Shown: positions 1-5,849, numbered from the stretch's first letter. The stretch: DNA of 9,810 nucleotides from Chloroflexota bacterium (GCA_016213125.1 JACRBR010000065.1:1-9810); one strand, 5' to 3'. The notes: a model not told the origin generated them from the letters alone. Numbers and translations: made by a program.

Positions 1-72
1 CAGCGGCTGCTCACGCAGCCGCACCAGCTCGATTGCCTGCTCCCGGAACTCTCGTGGATACCGCGTGGCCAT
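1..72 (-). CDS. IS3-family transposase OrfA, N-terminal fragment (cut by window edge)
   Basis: The 24 visible codons, read on the minus strand, begin MATRYPREFREQAIELVR. This is the start of the HTH_Tnp_1 (IS3/IS911 OrfA) domain, which binds the IS ends: a basic start, a YP-x-EFR-x-x-A-I-x-L-V motif and the first helix of the helix-turn-helix. The ATG at 72 is supported by an AAGGGAG Shine-Dalgarno sequence 7 nt upstream. In this family OrfA is normally joined to the DDE-domain OrfB by a -1 frameshift, but that part lies outside the window. Whether the element is intact cannot be judged. The family call rests on a short but characteristic stretch. Confidence 0.85.
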   Translation of the reverse strand, partial: MATRYPREFREQAIELVRLREQPL

Positions 73-113
73 TCTGGACTCCCTTCTCTGTCGGCCGCAG
101 CCAACAGTCTAGG

Positions 114-138
114 TGTCCGGAAAACCGGGGTAAGCTCA
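114..138 (-). repeat. Putative IS3 terminal inverted repeat (left end)
   Basis: The minus strand reads TGAGCTTACCCCGG then TTTTCCGGACA: a TG terminus, a CCCCGG core and a CCGGACA inner part, as in many IS3-family ends. The matching right-end repeat is outside the window, so the length of 25 bp is an estimate. Confidence 0.6.
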
Positions 139-462
139 GAAGGGGAGTAAGCCACCGCCGATCAGCCCGGACGCAGCGGCGATTGCACTCATTATCACCC
201 ATTCTTTTCTTGATGGACCCACGACTTGCTCATTGTTCGGGTTCTCGGACTGAAGCCGCTTAGCCCCTGGTACCGTCCGCAGTGCGATTTGGGAAGACAT
301 GATCAGAAGTATGAGAACCAGAAAAATGCTGCCGACGAGCCGCGCCGCCAGGTTCCCGCGGTCCGAGAGAAAGATTACTGGAGCGATTGCCAGGCAAAAC
401 AGCACGGCAACCATTAGCAGCCCACGGCGCCAAGTCGGATGGTGGGTTGGGCCAAGCATCAC
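136..462 (-). CDS. Small three-helix membrane protein, probably truncated by the IS
   Basis: This 108-residue ORF has three strongly hydrophobic segments at about residues 15-33, 41-63 and 88-107, joined by a basic loop and a polar loop (about 64-87). It looks like a real integral membrane protein, but I do not recognise a family. The start is GTG at 462 or the adjacent ATG at 459; an in-frame TAG at 475-477 excludes anything longer, and an AGGCGG sits just upstream. The stop codon TGA (138-136) is the first three bases of the IS terminus, and the last residue, F108, is encoded just outside it. The original protein was therefore probably longer and was cut within or just after its third helix. 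The surrounding DNA (about 139-600) is visibly less GC-rich than the rest of the window, which may indicate transferred DNA. Confidence 0.55.
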   Translation of the reverse strand: MMLGPTHHPTWRRGLLMVAVLFCLAIAPVIFLSDRGNLAARLVGSIFLVLILLIMSSQIALRTVPGAKRLQSENPNNEQVVGPSRKEWVIMSAIAAASGLIGGGLLPF

Positions 463-636
463 CCGCCTGGTCCGCTAAGGGGACGGAATACCGGCATATG
501 CCACCTAGATTGACTACTACCCTCCGACTCCGTCGATCGCCTCCGGCCAAGGGCAAGACGACACTGGTCAATTAGTTCCGAGTTAGCTGGCATCGCGTCA
601 ATCCTTGTAAGTCGCGGACTGGCGAGATGCGCGGGG

Positions 637-1236
637 TCAGGCGTCAGCCGGCGTGTCGGTGGGCGGGGACTTAGCGGCCGGCGGGGTGTAGGTGGCGGTG
701 CTGGCGGGGCGCTTCTGCCTGCCCGATGCCGCGATCTCGACGGTGGGTTCGTCGGCGATGGCGGCGGCGTTGCGGCGCGCGTTCGGTACGACGACGGGCG
801 TGCGCGGCGAGGCGCAGTAGGGGCACAGCACCCACGTGGTGGCGAGCGCCTTGCCGCAGCTCTCGCAGGGAGAACGCAATGACGTGCGGCAGTAGGGACA
901 GGCGATGAAGTCGTCGTCGACGCGGCGGCGGCAGGAGGGGCAGGTCGCCTGCTCCTGGATCTCGTGCAGCAGCGCCTCCGCCTCGAGCTGATGGTCGTAG
1001 GCCTCGGCCAGCGTCTGGCGCGGGCGCGTCGGGAGGTACACCAGCAGGCCGAGAATGGGAAAGGCGATGGCCAGGATCAGGGACACGGTCTGCGAGAACG
1101 GGTCGCGGGTGCGGGCGGAGACGTCGCGGTAGGTCCAGACGACGGACGCCACCCACACGATGAGCAGATACGCGAAGGTGACGATGATGGCGACCTTGGC
1201 CACCAGACCCCAGACTCCGTCGATGCCAATGTCCAT
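637..1236 (-). CDS. Membrane-anchored double zinc-ribbon protein
   Basis: The protein has 199 residues. Two membrane segments (about 13-34 and 51-69) are followed by a short charged helix (74-96) and two zinc ribbons. The ligands are C99-x2-C102 with C113-x2-C116, and C124-x2-C127 with C138-x2-C141, so all eight cysteines of a double zinc ribbon (DZR/DZANK type) are present. The tail (about 145-199) is low-complexity, rich in Pro, Ala, Thr and Lys, and probably disordered. The short loop between the helices suggests a hairpin with the ribbons in the cytosol; this is inference. The ATG at 1236 has a GAGAGGG Shine-Dalgarno 7 nt upstream. A perfect TATAAT lies about 54 nt upstream. Double zinc ribbons are structural, so no specific function can be named. 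Confidence 0.85.
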   Translation of the reverse strand: MDIGIDGVWGLVAKVAIIVTFAYLLIVWVASVVWTYRDVSARTRDPFSQTVSLILAIAFPILGLLVYLPTRPRQTLAEAYDHQLEAEALLHEIQEQATCPSCRRRVDDDFIACPYCRTSLRSPCESCGKALATTWVLCPYCASPRTPVVVPNARRNAAAIADEPTVEIAASGRQKRPASTATYTPPAAKSPPTDTPADA

Positions 1237-1264
1237 CGGGATACCCTCTCGCCCCGTCTCGTGT

Positions 1265-1280
1265 GCCGGCCACGGCCGGC
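1265..1280. promoter_or_regulatory. GC-rich dyad in the leader of the zinc-ribbon gene
   Basis: GCCGGCC and GGCCGGC are separated by 2 bp, forming a near-perfect 16-bp dyad 30-45 nt upstream of the start codon and just downstream of the -10 at 1290. It could be an operator or an mRNA stem. Such dyads also arise by chance in GC-rich DNA. Confidence 0.25.
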
Positions 1281-1289
1281 AGCATGGCG

Positions 1290-1311
1290 ATTATATATCA
1301 GCGGCCGCTGA
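1290..1311 (-). promoter_or_regulatory. Candidate promoter -10 (TATAAT) with adjoining 14-bp palindrome
   Basis: On the minus strand a perfect TATAAT (1295-1290) lies about 54 nt upstream of the zinc-ribbon gene, and TGATATATAAT can also be read as an extended -10. No good -35 lies at 17 bp; a TTGACT is present but 28 bp away. Directly upstream of the -10 is a perfect 14-bp palindrome, TCAGCGGCCGCTGA (1298-1311). It falls in the -10/-35 spacer, where a repressor or a MerR-type activator could bind. The operator role is inference. Confidence 0.45.
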
Positions 1312-1321
1312 CCGGGCCGCT
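1300..1321 (-). terminator. Stem-loop directly after the MaoC-like gene (terminator-like, no U-run)
   Basis: AGCGGCC (1300-1306) pairs perfectly with GGCCGCT (1315-1321) around an 8-nt loop, starting 1 nt after the MaoC stop codon at 1322. It is followed on the minus strand by the AT-rich TGATATATAAT, not a run of T, so it is at best a weak intrinsic terminator. It overlaps the palindrome and the -10 of the next gene. Confidence 0.3.
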
Positions 1322-2263
1322 CTAGTCAACCACCGCGCTCGCCGTGCCGACGGTGACCTTCGTGCCGTCCTCCTTCTCGACCCAGACGTCGAGATGCGCG
1401 CGGCGTCGCGGGCCTTCCGGCTCGATCTCGCGCACGAAGCCGCGGCAGGTGAGGCGGTCGCTCTGCCAGACTATGTTCACCAGGCGGACATCCATCTTGC
1501 CGCCGGCCAGCCATCCGGCGCCGTAGCGGTCCGTCAGCATCTCGTTCAGGAAGCAGGTGGACATCATGCCCTGCACGACGATGTCCGGGAAGCCCCACGC
1601 CTGCGCGGCCTCCTTGTCGTTGTGGTAGTTCTTGTTTGGGCCGCTGAACTTCCAGCACATGTCTAACGAGATCTGCTTCTCCAGGGACGGGATCTCCTCG
1701 AGCGCGGTGCTGATGTCGACCTGGAACTTCTGCTTGCGCTCCGGCTCCTTCTCGCGCTTCTCGTCGACGACGATGCCGCTGTTGTCGGTCTCGCGCAGGA
1801 AGCTCTGGTGCGTGCGGCCGCGGGCCGCGACCGCGCCCTCCGCATCGAAGTACAGGATCTCGTTCACGACATAGTCACGGCCCCGCTTCACGTAGCGGTC
1901 GGCGATGAAGGAGCGGGTGGAGATGGCGTCGGCGACCATGACGGCGCGGTACAGCTCCCACTCCTGGCGGGCGTGCAGGTTGCCGTAGAGATTCGGCAGA
2001 TACCACGACGGCACGCCGCCCTTCGGCGGGGTGCGGTACTCGTAGACCTCGGAATGGAGCACGAGGCCGGGCGCGACCGGGCCGCCAAACGGCGAGGCTC
2101 CGGTGTAGATGGCGTTGCGGTCGTCGACGGCGCCGCAGTAGTGCTCGACGAGCTCTGGCGTGATGACCTTGTCGTGACGGCCGAAGTCCCGCCCGACGTA
2201 GATCTCGTCTGGCCGTGTGGTAGGGGTGGTCGCCGGTCGCTGGTCGCTGGTGGTCTGGCTCAT
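1322..2263 (-). CDS. Double-hotdog MaoC-like dehydratase/thioesterase-fold protein
   Basis: The 313 residues look like two hotdog halves: about 20-155, with FGGPVAPGLVLHSEVY, and about 175-313, with a KFSG...H-NDKEAA...VQGMM stretch typical of the MaoC family. Family members hydrate or dehydrate acyl-CoA or acyl-ACP. The canonical D-x-N-P-x-H signature is broken in both halves: residues 48-53 are DRNAIY (Asp and Asn kept, His replaced by Tyr) and 209-214 are PNKNYH (Asp replaced by Pro, His kept). A standard hydratase activity is therefore uncertain. The ATG at 2263 has an AGAGGAAG Shine-Dalgarno. The reading frame stays open upstream, but only antisense to rlmN. Residues about 3-12 are encoded by a heptamer repeat array. 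The gene is divergent from rlmN. Confidence 0.85.
   Translation of the reverse strand: MSQTTSDQRPATTPTTRPDEIYVGRDFGRHDKVITPELVEHYCGAVDDRNAIYTGASPFGGPVAPGLVLHSEVYEYRTPPKGGVPSWYLPNLYGNLHARQEWELYRAVMVADAISTRSFIADRYVKRGRDYVVNEILYFDAEGAVAARGRTHQSFLRETDNSGIVVDEKREKEPERKQKFQVDISTALEEIPSLEKQISLDMCWKFSGPNKNYHNDKEAAQAWGFPDIVVQGMMSTCFLNEMLTDRYGAGWLAGGKMDVRLVNIVWQSDRLTCRGFVREIEPEGPRRRAHLDVWVEKEDGTKVTVGTASAVVD
2228..2258. repeat. GGTCGCY heptamer array inside the 5' end of the MaoC-like gene
   Basis: Three consecutive 7-bp units (GGTCGCC, GGTCGCT, GGTCGCT) are followed by a degenerate GGTGGTCTGG. On the minus strand they encode roughly residues 3-12 of the MaoC-like protein, before the conserved fold begins. 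Related heptamers occur at 4561-4581 and 5015-5028. Confidence 0.6.
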
Positions 2264-2344
2264 GGGTCTTCCTCTTCGAGGTCGTGGCGTGCGCGTATTC
2301 GGTCGGGGGCATTGTCGCGCGGCGGGGGCGGAAGCTCCAACCGG

Positions 2345-2350
2345 TAGACT
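2345..2350 (+). promoter_or_regulatory. Candidate -10 (TAGACT) for leaderless rlmN
   Basis: TAGACT fits the TANNNT -10 consensus and ends exactly 6 nt before the rlmN ATG at 2357, which would put the transcription start at or next to the start codon. The only purine-rich stretch upstream (GGAG, 2351-2354) is too close to the ATG to be a normal Shine-Dalgarno. The same spacing recurs at the next two genes. Confidence 0.4.
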
Positions 2351-2356
2351 GGAGTG

Positions 2357-3478
2357 ATGTCCACCGCAGTCTCCCTGTACGACCTGTCGCTTCCGGAGCT
2401 GGAAGCCCGCATACGGGCGCTCGGCGAGCCGGCGTACCGCGCGCGGCAGGCCTGGGAGTGGGCGTACCGGCGGTTCGCGCAGTCGTACACCGAGATGACG
2501 AACCTGCCAGCGGCGCTGCGGGAGCGGCTGGCGGAGGAGCTGCCGTTCCCGGCGATGACGGTCGAGACGGAGCTCGCATCGGGCGATGGCCTGACGCGGA
2601 AGCGGCTGATCCGGCTGGGCGACGGGAAGCTCATCGAGACGGTGCTGATGCTGTATGACCCGCGGAGCGACTCGCGCGGACGGGCGACGGTGTGCGTGTC
2701 GAGCCAGGCCGGGTGCGCGATGGGGTGCGTGTTCTGCGCGACGGGGCAGGCGGGTTTCGACCGCAACCTGACGACGGGCGAGATCGTGGCGCAGGTGGTG
2801 GGGTTCGCACGCGAGCAGCAGGACGCCGGCCGCGGGCCGATCACCAACGTCGTGTTCATGGGGATGGGGGAGCCGATGGCGAACTACCGCGCGGTGTGGG
2901 CAGCGGTCGAGACGCTGACGCACGCCGAGGGCATGAACATGGCGGCGCGCCACATCACCATCTCCACCGTGGGCCACATCCCGGGGATCCGGAAGCTCGC
3001 CGAAGAGCGGCTGCAGGTGGGGCTCGCCGTCTCCCTCCACGCGCCCGACGAAGCGCTGCGCGAGCGGCTCGTTCCGACGGCGCACCGGTATCCGCTGCCA
3101 GAGATCATCGACGCCTGCCGGGACTACATCGACAAGACACACCGGCGGGTGACGTTCGAGTACTGCCTGATGGACGGCGTCAACGACTCGCCCGAGCAAG
3201 CGCGGTCACTGGCGGAGCTGCTGCGTGGCATGAACTGCCACGTGAACCTGATCCCGGTGAACCCGACGCCGGACGACAGCATCCGGCGGCCGTCCAGGGC
3301 CCGCACGCTGGCGTTCCAGCGCGCGCTGGCCGAGAAGGGCGTGCCGTGCACGGTGCGCGTCGAGAAGGGGGTCGAGATCAGCGCTGCCTGCGGACAGCTT
3401 CGGGGGGAGCGGGCGAACGTGGAGTTCATGGAGGCCCCGCCAAAGCGCGCGACGGATATCACAAGCGTATCAGTCTGA
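2357..3478 (+). CDS. rlmN: 23S rRNA (adenine-2503-C2)-methyltransferase RlmN
   Basis: This radical-SAM enzyme methylates C2 of A2503 in 23S rRNA and, in many bacteria, A37 of some tRNAs. The 373 residues match the usual family length. An N-terminal domain has a conserved start (L-x-E-L-E-x-x-x-x-x-L-GEPAYRARQ, residues 13-31) and EMTNLP at 46-51. The radical-SAM core has C120-x3-C124-x2-C127 for the 4Fe-4S cluster and GMGEP at 169-173. C345 in AACGQL matches the cysteine that is methylated during catalysis, and C113 its partner, so both family-defining cysteines are present (positions by analogy with E. coli C355 and C118). I chose ATG at 2357 over GTG at 2354. The start may be leaderless. 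The gene stands alone, divergent from the MaoC-like gene. Confidence 0.97.
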   Translation: MSTAVSLYDLSLPELEARIRALGEPAYRARQAWEWAYRRFAQSYTEMTNLPAALRERLAEELPFPAMTVETELASGDGLTRKRLIRLGDGKLIETVLMLYDPRSDSRGRATVCVSSQAGCAMGCVFCATGQAGFDRNLTTGEIVAQVVGFAREQQDAGRGPITNVVFMGMGEPMANYRAVWAAVETLTHAEGMNMAARHITISTVGHIPGIRKLAEERLQVGLAVSLHAPDEALRERLVPTAHRYPLPEIIDACRDYIDKTHRRVTFEYCLMDGVNDSPEQARSLAELLRGMNCHVNLIPVNPTPDDSIRRPSRARTLAFQRALAEKGVPCTVRVEKGVEISAACGQLRGERANVEFMEAPPKRATDITSVSV

Positions 3479-3482
3479 CGCT

Positions 3483-3536
3483 CCGGTATCACCGGTGCGC
3501 ATCAGTGCCGGATCCCCACGCGTGCATTAGCACTGA
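3483..3536. other. Intergenic inverted repeats downstream of rlmN
   Basis: Five nt after the rlmN stop, CCGGT pairs with ACCGG around a 3-nt loop (3483-3495). Further on, TCAGTGC (3502-3508) pairs with GCACTGA (3530-3536) around 21 nt. Neither is followed by a run of T on the plus strand, so a terminator role is only possible, not shown. The 121-bp gap contains no other gene that I can support. Confidence 0.25.
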
Positions 3537-3587
3537 AATGGTATGCGCGTAGTCCGTTTGTACCAGTAATTTCATGTGGCGGTGGCT

Positions 3588-3593
3588 TACGAT
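3588..3593 (+). promoter_or_regulatory. Candidate -10 (TACGAT) for the leaderless lipoprotein gene
   Basis: TACGAT, a TANNNT-type hexamer, ends exactly 6 nt before the ATG at 3600. No Shine-Dalgarno is visible in the 25 nt upstream of the ATG. No -35 lies at 16-18 bp; a TTGTAC at 3558 is 24 bp away. Confidence 0.4.
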
Positions 3594-3599
3594 CCTTGC

Positions 3600-4562
3600 A
3601 TGGATACACGCAACTTCGTTCTGAGCGCAGTCCTGCTCCTCGGTGGGCTCGTCCTCGTCGCCTGCAACACAAGCGGGCTCTCGGAGAAGCCCCGAGGCAC
3701 ATTCAGTCAGCTGGCGTGCCTCGATGTGAACGGCGACAGCCGGATCAACACCGATGACGCATCGGACCCGTCGAAACTGCCGGATTTCGATGCCGACGGC
3801 AAGCACGACGGCGATGACGCCGAGTTCGTGAAGGGCGTAGACATCCCGCTGAACCCGATCGCGAAGGACACGTGCAACCAGGATCTTGGCGGACCCGAGT
3901 TCCTCGTCACCCACGACTATTTCGCCAGCGCCAACGTCGACTGCGGCGGCGGCGAACAGGCGGTCCTGATCATGGGCGTGGGCGGCGGCGTCGACAACCT
4001 CAAGAACAAGGACCAGGCGGCCGGCGTCCGGAAGATCGTCGATTCGCTGATCTCGGCGAACGAGGACGAGGATCGTCAGACCATCGGCGTTATCGCCGGG
4101 CCGGCGATCACTGACGCGGAGAACGCGGCTACGGCGATGGAGGACTGGCTCACGAACGCCGTGCGCGTCTACCTGGACAGATTCCCCTGCGCGCGGGCGG
4201 TGCTTGTCGGCTTCAGCCACGGCGGCGTGAGCGTCGACGTGGTCGCAGCAAAGTTGGAGGGAGAGTACGCGGACCGGTTCATCGCCGTGGTTCACGTCGA
4301 CCGGATCGACGGGAGCTACGGCGGTGACCTGGTCTCGTTCCCTTCCGTCGTGCCGGTGCTGAACGTCTACCAGACGAACGAAGTCGGCCTGAGCGGTCGT
4401 CCATATGACCAGTCGAATGTGGTGAACTTCGACGCTAGCGGCGAGAAGGGCCCGAAGAACGGCGAGGACGGCGGCCCGCTGGAGCCGGTCCGGCACACGA
4501 CGATGGACAACTCCGAGTCGGTGCGGAAGTGGATCGTGGATCAGGTAATGCAGCGGAGTTAG
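3600..4562 (+). CDS. Lipoprotein with two EF-hand-like loops and an alpha/beta-hydrolase elbow
   Basis: The ATG at 3600 gives 320 residues and places a lipoprotein signal peptide correctly: MDTRN, a hydrophobic core (6-20) and the lipobox LVAC with lipidated C22. The mature protein would be anchored outside the cytoplasmic membrane. Two EF-hand/dockerin-type calcium loops follow: D42-x-N44-x-D46-x-R48-x-N50-x-x-D53, and D62-x-D64-x-D66-G-K68-x-D70-x-x-D73. The second half looks like an alpha/beta hydrolase: strand VLIMGVGGG (122-130), then a strand running into G204-F-S206-H-G-G, a lipase/esterase nucleophile elbow. D234 or D237 and H299 (VRHTTM) are plausible triad members by position. It may be an extracellular esterase or lipase, but no substrate can be inferred. 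The longer GTG start at 3576 would spoil the signal peptide. Confidence 0.75.
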   Translation: MDTRNFVLSAVLLLGGLVLVACNTSGLSEKPRGTFSQLACLDVNGDSRINTDDASDPSKLPDFDADGKHDGDDAEFVKGVDIPLNPIAKDTCNQDLGGPEFLVTHDYFASANVDCGGGEQAVLIMGVGGGVDNLKNKDQAAGVRKIVDSLISANEDEDRQTIGVIAGPAITDAENAATAMEDWLTNAVRVYLDRFPCARAVLVGFSHGGVSVDVVAAKLEGEYADRFIAVVHVDRIDGSYGGDLVSFPSVVPVLNVYQTNEVGLSGRPYDQSNVVNFDASGEKGPKNGEDGGPLEPVRHTTMDNSESVRKWIVDQVMQRS

Positions 4563-4581
4563 TCGTTGGTCGCCGGTCGGT
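4561..4581. repeat. Heptamer array (RGTCGYY type) overlapping the lipoprotein stop codon
   Basis: AGTCGTT, GGTCGCC and GGTCGGT lie in tandem. The AG of the first unit supplies the last two bases of the TAG stop codon of the lipoprotein gene (4560-4562). The units match those at 2228-2258. Confidence 0.5.
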
Positions 4582-4623
4582 AGCTTCGGCCGCCGGACCC
4601 TCGCGGGTATGGCGCGCTCGTGC

Positions 4624-4629
4624 GACGAT
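4624..4629 (+). promoter_or_regulatory. Candidate -10 (GACGAT) for the leaderless ferredoxin gene
   Basis: GACGAT ends exactly 6 nt before the ATG at 4636 and differs from the hexamer at 3588 only in its first base. GANNNT is a known -10 variant in some high-GC bacteria. An alternative in-frame ATG at 4609 would place this hexamer inside the gene. Confidence 0.3.
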
Positions 4630-4635
4630 GAGCGC

Positions 4636-5016
4636 ATGGACGATGACCGCCCCGGGCCCGACGAACTGCTGGCGAACGCCGAGCTGCACGGTGTGGGCCG
4701 GATCGAGCGCCACATCTTCCTCTGCGCCGACCAGACGGAGCCGAAGTGCGCGTCGAAGGAACGCACGCTCGTCGCCTGGAACTACCTTAAGCGGCGCGTC
4801 CAGGAACTCGGCCTGACCGCCGGCGAACGCGTCGTGTATCGGACGAAGGCGAACTGCCTGCGGATGTGCGCGCAGGGTCCGATCGCGCTCGTGTATCCCG
4901 ACGGGACCTGGTACCACAGCGCGGACCCTGATGTCCTCGAGCGTATCCTGCAAGAACACGTCATCGGCGGGGTGCCAGTGCGGGAGTACGTGTTCGCGGA
5001 GAATCCGCTGGGGTAG
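4636..5016 (+). CDS. Thioredoxin-fold [2Fe-2S] ferredoxin
   Basis: The protein has 126 residues. The core begins with a beta strand, RHIFLC (25-30), then C30-x7-C38, a long helix (41-58) and C74-x3-C78, followed by AQGPIALVYPDGTWY (79-93). This C-x7-C...C-x3-C order and the MCAQGP-x-x-x-x-YPDG-x-WY segment are hallmarks of the thioredoxin-like (Shethna-type) 2Fe-2S ferredoxins, small soluble electron carriers. All four cluster ligands are present. The redox partner is not evident from the neighbours, a lipoprotein upstream and a convergent ribosomal-protein gene downstream. Start: ATG at 4636 or ATG at 4609 (nine residues longer). Neither has a good Shine-Dalgarno, and 4636 fits the leaderless pattern. 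The TAG stop is part of a heptamer repeat. Confidence 0.9.
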   Translation: MDDDRPGPDELLANAELHGVGRIERHIFLCADQTEPKCASKERTLVAWNYLKRRVQELGLTAGERVVYRTKANCLRMCAQGPIALVYPDGTWYHSADPDVLERILQEHVIGGVPVREYVFAENPLG

Positions 5017-5035
5017 TCGTCGGTCGTTAGGGGCT
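5015..5035. repeat. Heptamer array (RGTCGYY type) overlapping the ferredoxin stop codon
   Basis: AGTCGTC and GGTCGTT are in tandem, followed by a degenerate AGGGGCT. As at 4561, the first unit overlaps the TAG stop (5014-5016). This is the third copy of the family in the window. Confidence 0.45.
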
Positions 5036-5063
5036 AGTGTTTGGGGGCGGGCTCTGGCTCAGA

Positions 5064-5085
5064 GGACAGGTCTAAAGACCTGTCC
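5064..5085. repeat. GGACAGGTCT palindrome, copy 1
   Basis: GGACAGGTCT and AGACCTGTCC form perfect arms around 2 bp; as a hairpin this gives a 9-bp stem with a TAAA loop. It lies between the convergent ferredoxin and rplY genes. It matches the copy at 7980-8001 except for one central base, so it is a dispersed element. It has no T-run and is not a classic terminator, though it could stabilise the 3' end of the ferredoxin mRNA. Confidence 0.7.
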
Positions 5086-5127
5086 GTACAGGTACAGGCG
5101 CGGATCACGCCGTGGGGGCCGGTAACG

Positions 5128-5157
5128 AAAAGGGCGAGGCCAAAGTGCCTCGCCCTT
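5128..5157 (-). terminator. Rho-independent terminator of the rplY operon
   Basis: AAGGGCGAGGC (5130-5140) pairs perfectly with GCCTCGCCCTT (5147-5157) around a 6-nt loop. On the minus strand the stem is followed by TTTTCGTT, so a strong GC stem runs into a short U-run 23 nt after the rplY stop codon. On the plus strand there is no T-run after the stem, so it mainly serves the minus strand. Confidence 0.8.
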
Positions 5158-5179
5158 GCGTGTGACTTGATTCCCGCTC

Positions 5180-5842
5180 CTACTCGGCGGCGGGCGTCTC
5201 GGCGGCGACGGGGGTTTCGGTGCCGACGGGAGTCTCGCCCTCGGCGGCTTCCGCGGCCGCGGCCTCTTCCTCGACAACCAGCCGCGGCGCGGCCACGCGG
5301 GCCACCACGACGTCGGGGTCGGTGAAGACGGTGACCTTGCGCTCGTCGATGTTCAGGTCGCGGACGTGCAGCGCCTGGTCGAGCTGGGTGAGCACGGTGA
5401 CGTCGGCCTGGAACTGCGACGGGATGTCGCCGGGAAGGGCCTCGACCTCGATCGCGTCGACCATCTGGAGCAGCACTCCACCGAAAGTCTCGACGGCGTC
5501 CGACGTGCCCGTGAGGACGACCTGCACCTGCGCGCGCATCTTCTCGGTCATGTTGACCTGGTAAAAGTCGATGTGGAGCACCTGGTACGTCGAGGGGTCG
5601 CGGGCGACGTCGCGGACGACGACGGTGCGCGGGGCGCTCTCGCCATCGACGTGCAGGCTGATGATCTGGTTGCGCGATGACCCCTTCATCAGGTGGAGCA
5701 ACTCGGCCGTATCGGCCTGGACGGCCGTGGACTCGAGCTTGTGCCCGAAGATGTTGGCCGGGGTGATGCCCTCGCGGCGGAGCTTCGCGACGTTCTTGCC
5801 CAGCACGGTGCGAGGCGCGGCCTTCAGATCCTTGGTTGCCAT
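5180..5842 (-). CDS. rplY: 50S ribosomal protein L25 (CTC/TL5 long form)
   Basis: L25 binds 5S rRNA in the large ribosomal subunit; the long form carries an extra C-terminal TL5-type domain. The 220 residues show the N-terminal RNA-binding domain (MATKDLKAAPRTVLGKNVAKLRREG is the typical start; HIDFYQVNM near 90-98) followed by the TL5 beta domain (about 100-190), with LPGDIPS and DLNI motifs. The tail (about 193-220) is acidic and repetitive (EEEAAAAEAAEGE, then three TP-V/A units) and probably disordered. The ATG at 5842 has an AGGAG Shine-Dalgarno 5 nt upstream, overlapping the stop codon of the preceding gene; the gap is 7 nt. Translational coupling is likely. A clear terminator follows. 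Confidence 0.96.
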   Translation of the reverse strand: MATKDLKAAPRTVLGKNVAKLRREGITPANIFGHKLESTAVQADTAELLHLMKGSSRNQIISLHVDGESAPRTVVVRDVARDPSTYQVLHIDFYQVNMTEKMRAQVQVVLTGTSDAVETFGGVLLQMVDAIEVEALPGDIPSQFQADVTVLTQLDQALHVRDLNIDERKVTVFTDPDVVVARVAAPRLVVEEEAAAAEAAEGETPVGTETPVAAETPAAE

Positions 5843-5849
5843 GGTTCTC

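Larger units (their letters stand above)
1..138 (-). mobile_element. Left end of an IS3-family insertion sequence (partial)
   Basis: The minus strand reads, from outside inwards, a terminus starting TGAGCTTACCCCGG at 138, a short leader, and a transposase OrfA start at 72. This is the usual IS3-family layout: TG-starting terminal repeat, about 60 bp of leader, then orfA. The rest of orfA, orfB and the other terminus lie beyond position 1. The outer edge is placed at 138 from the terminal TG and the change in sequence character there; it has not been checked against the other end. A 3-4 bp target duplication (GAA or GAAG just outside) would be expected. Confidence 0.8.

Noticed and set aside
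2264..3199. Long open frame on the minus strand upstream of the MaoC-like start, opposite rlmN
   Set aside because: It lies antisense to a certain gene, its translation is Arg/Pro/His-rich with no recognisable motif, and the MaoC ATG at 2263 has its own Shine-Dalgarno. It is a GC-bias artefact.
3489..4766. 425-codon minus-strand open frame opposite the lipoprotein gene
   Set aside because: It covers an intergenic gap and the lipoprotein gene antisense, lacks motifs and has a composition expected of a shadow frame. The plus-strand protein has a signal peptide and conserved motifs.
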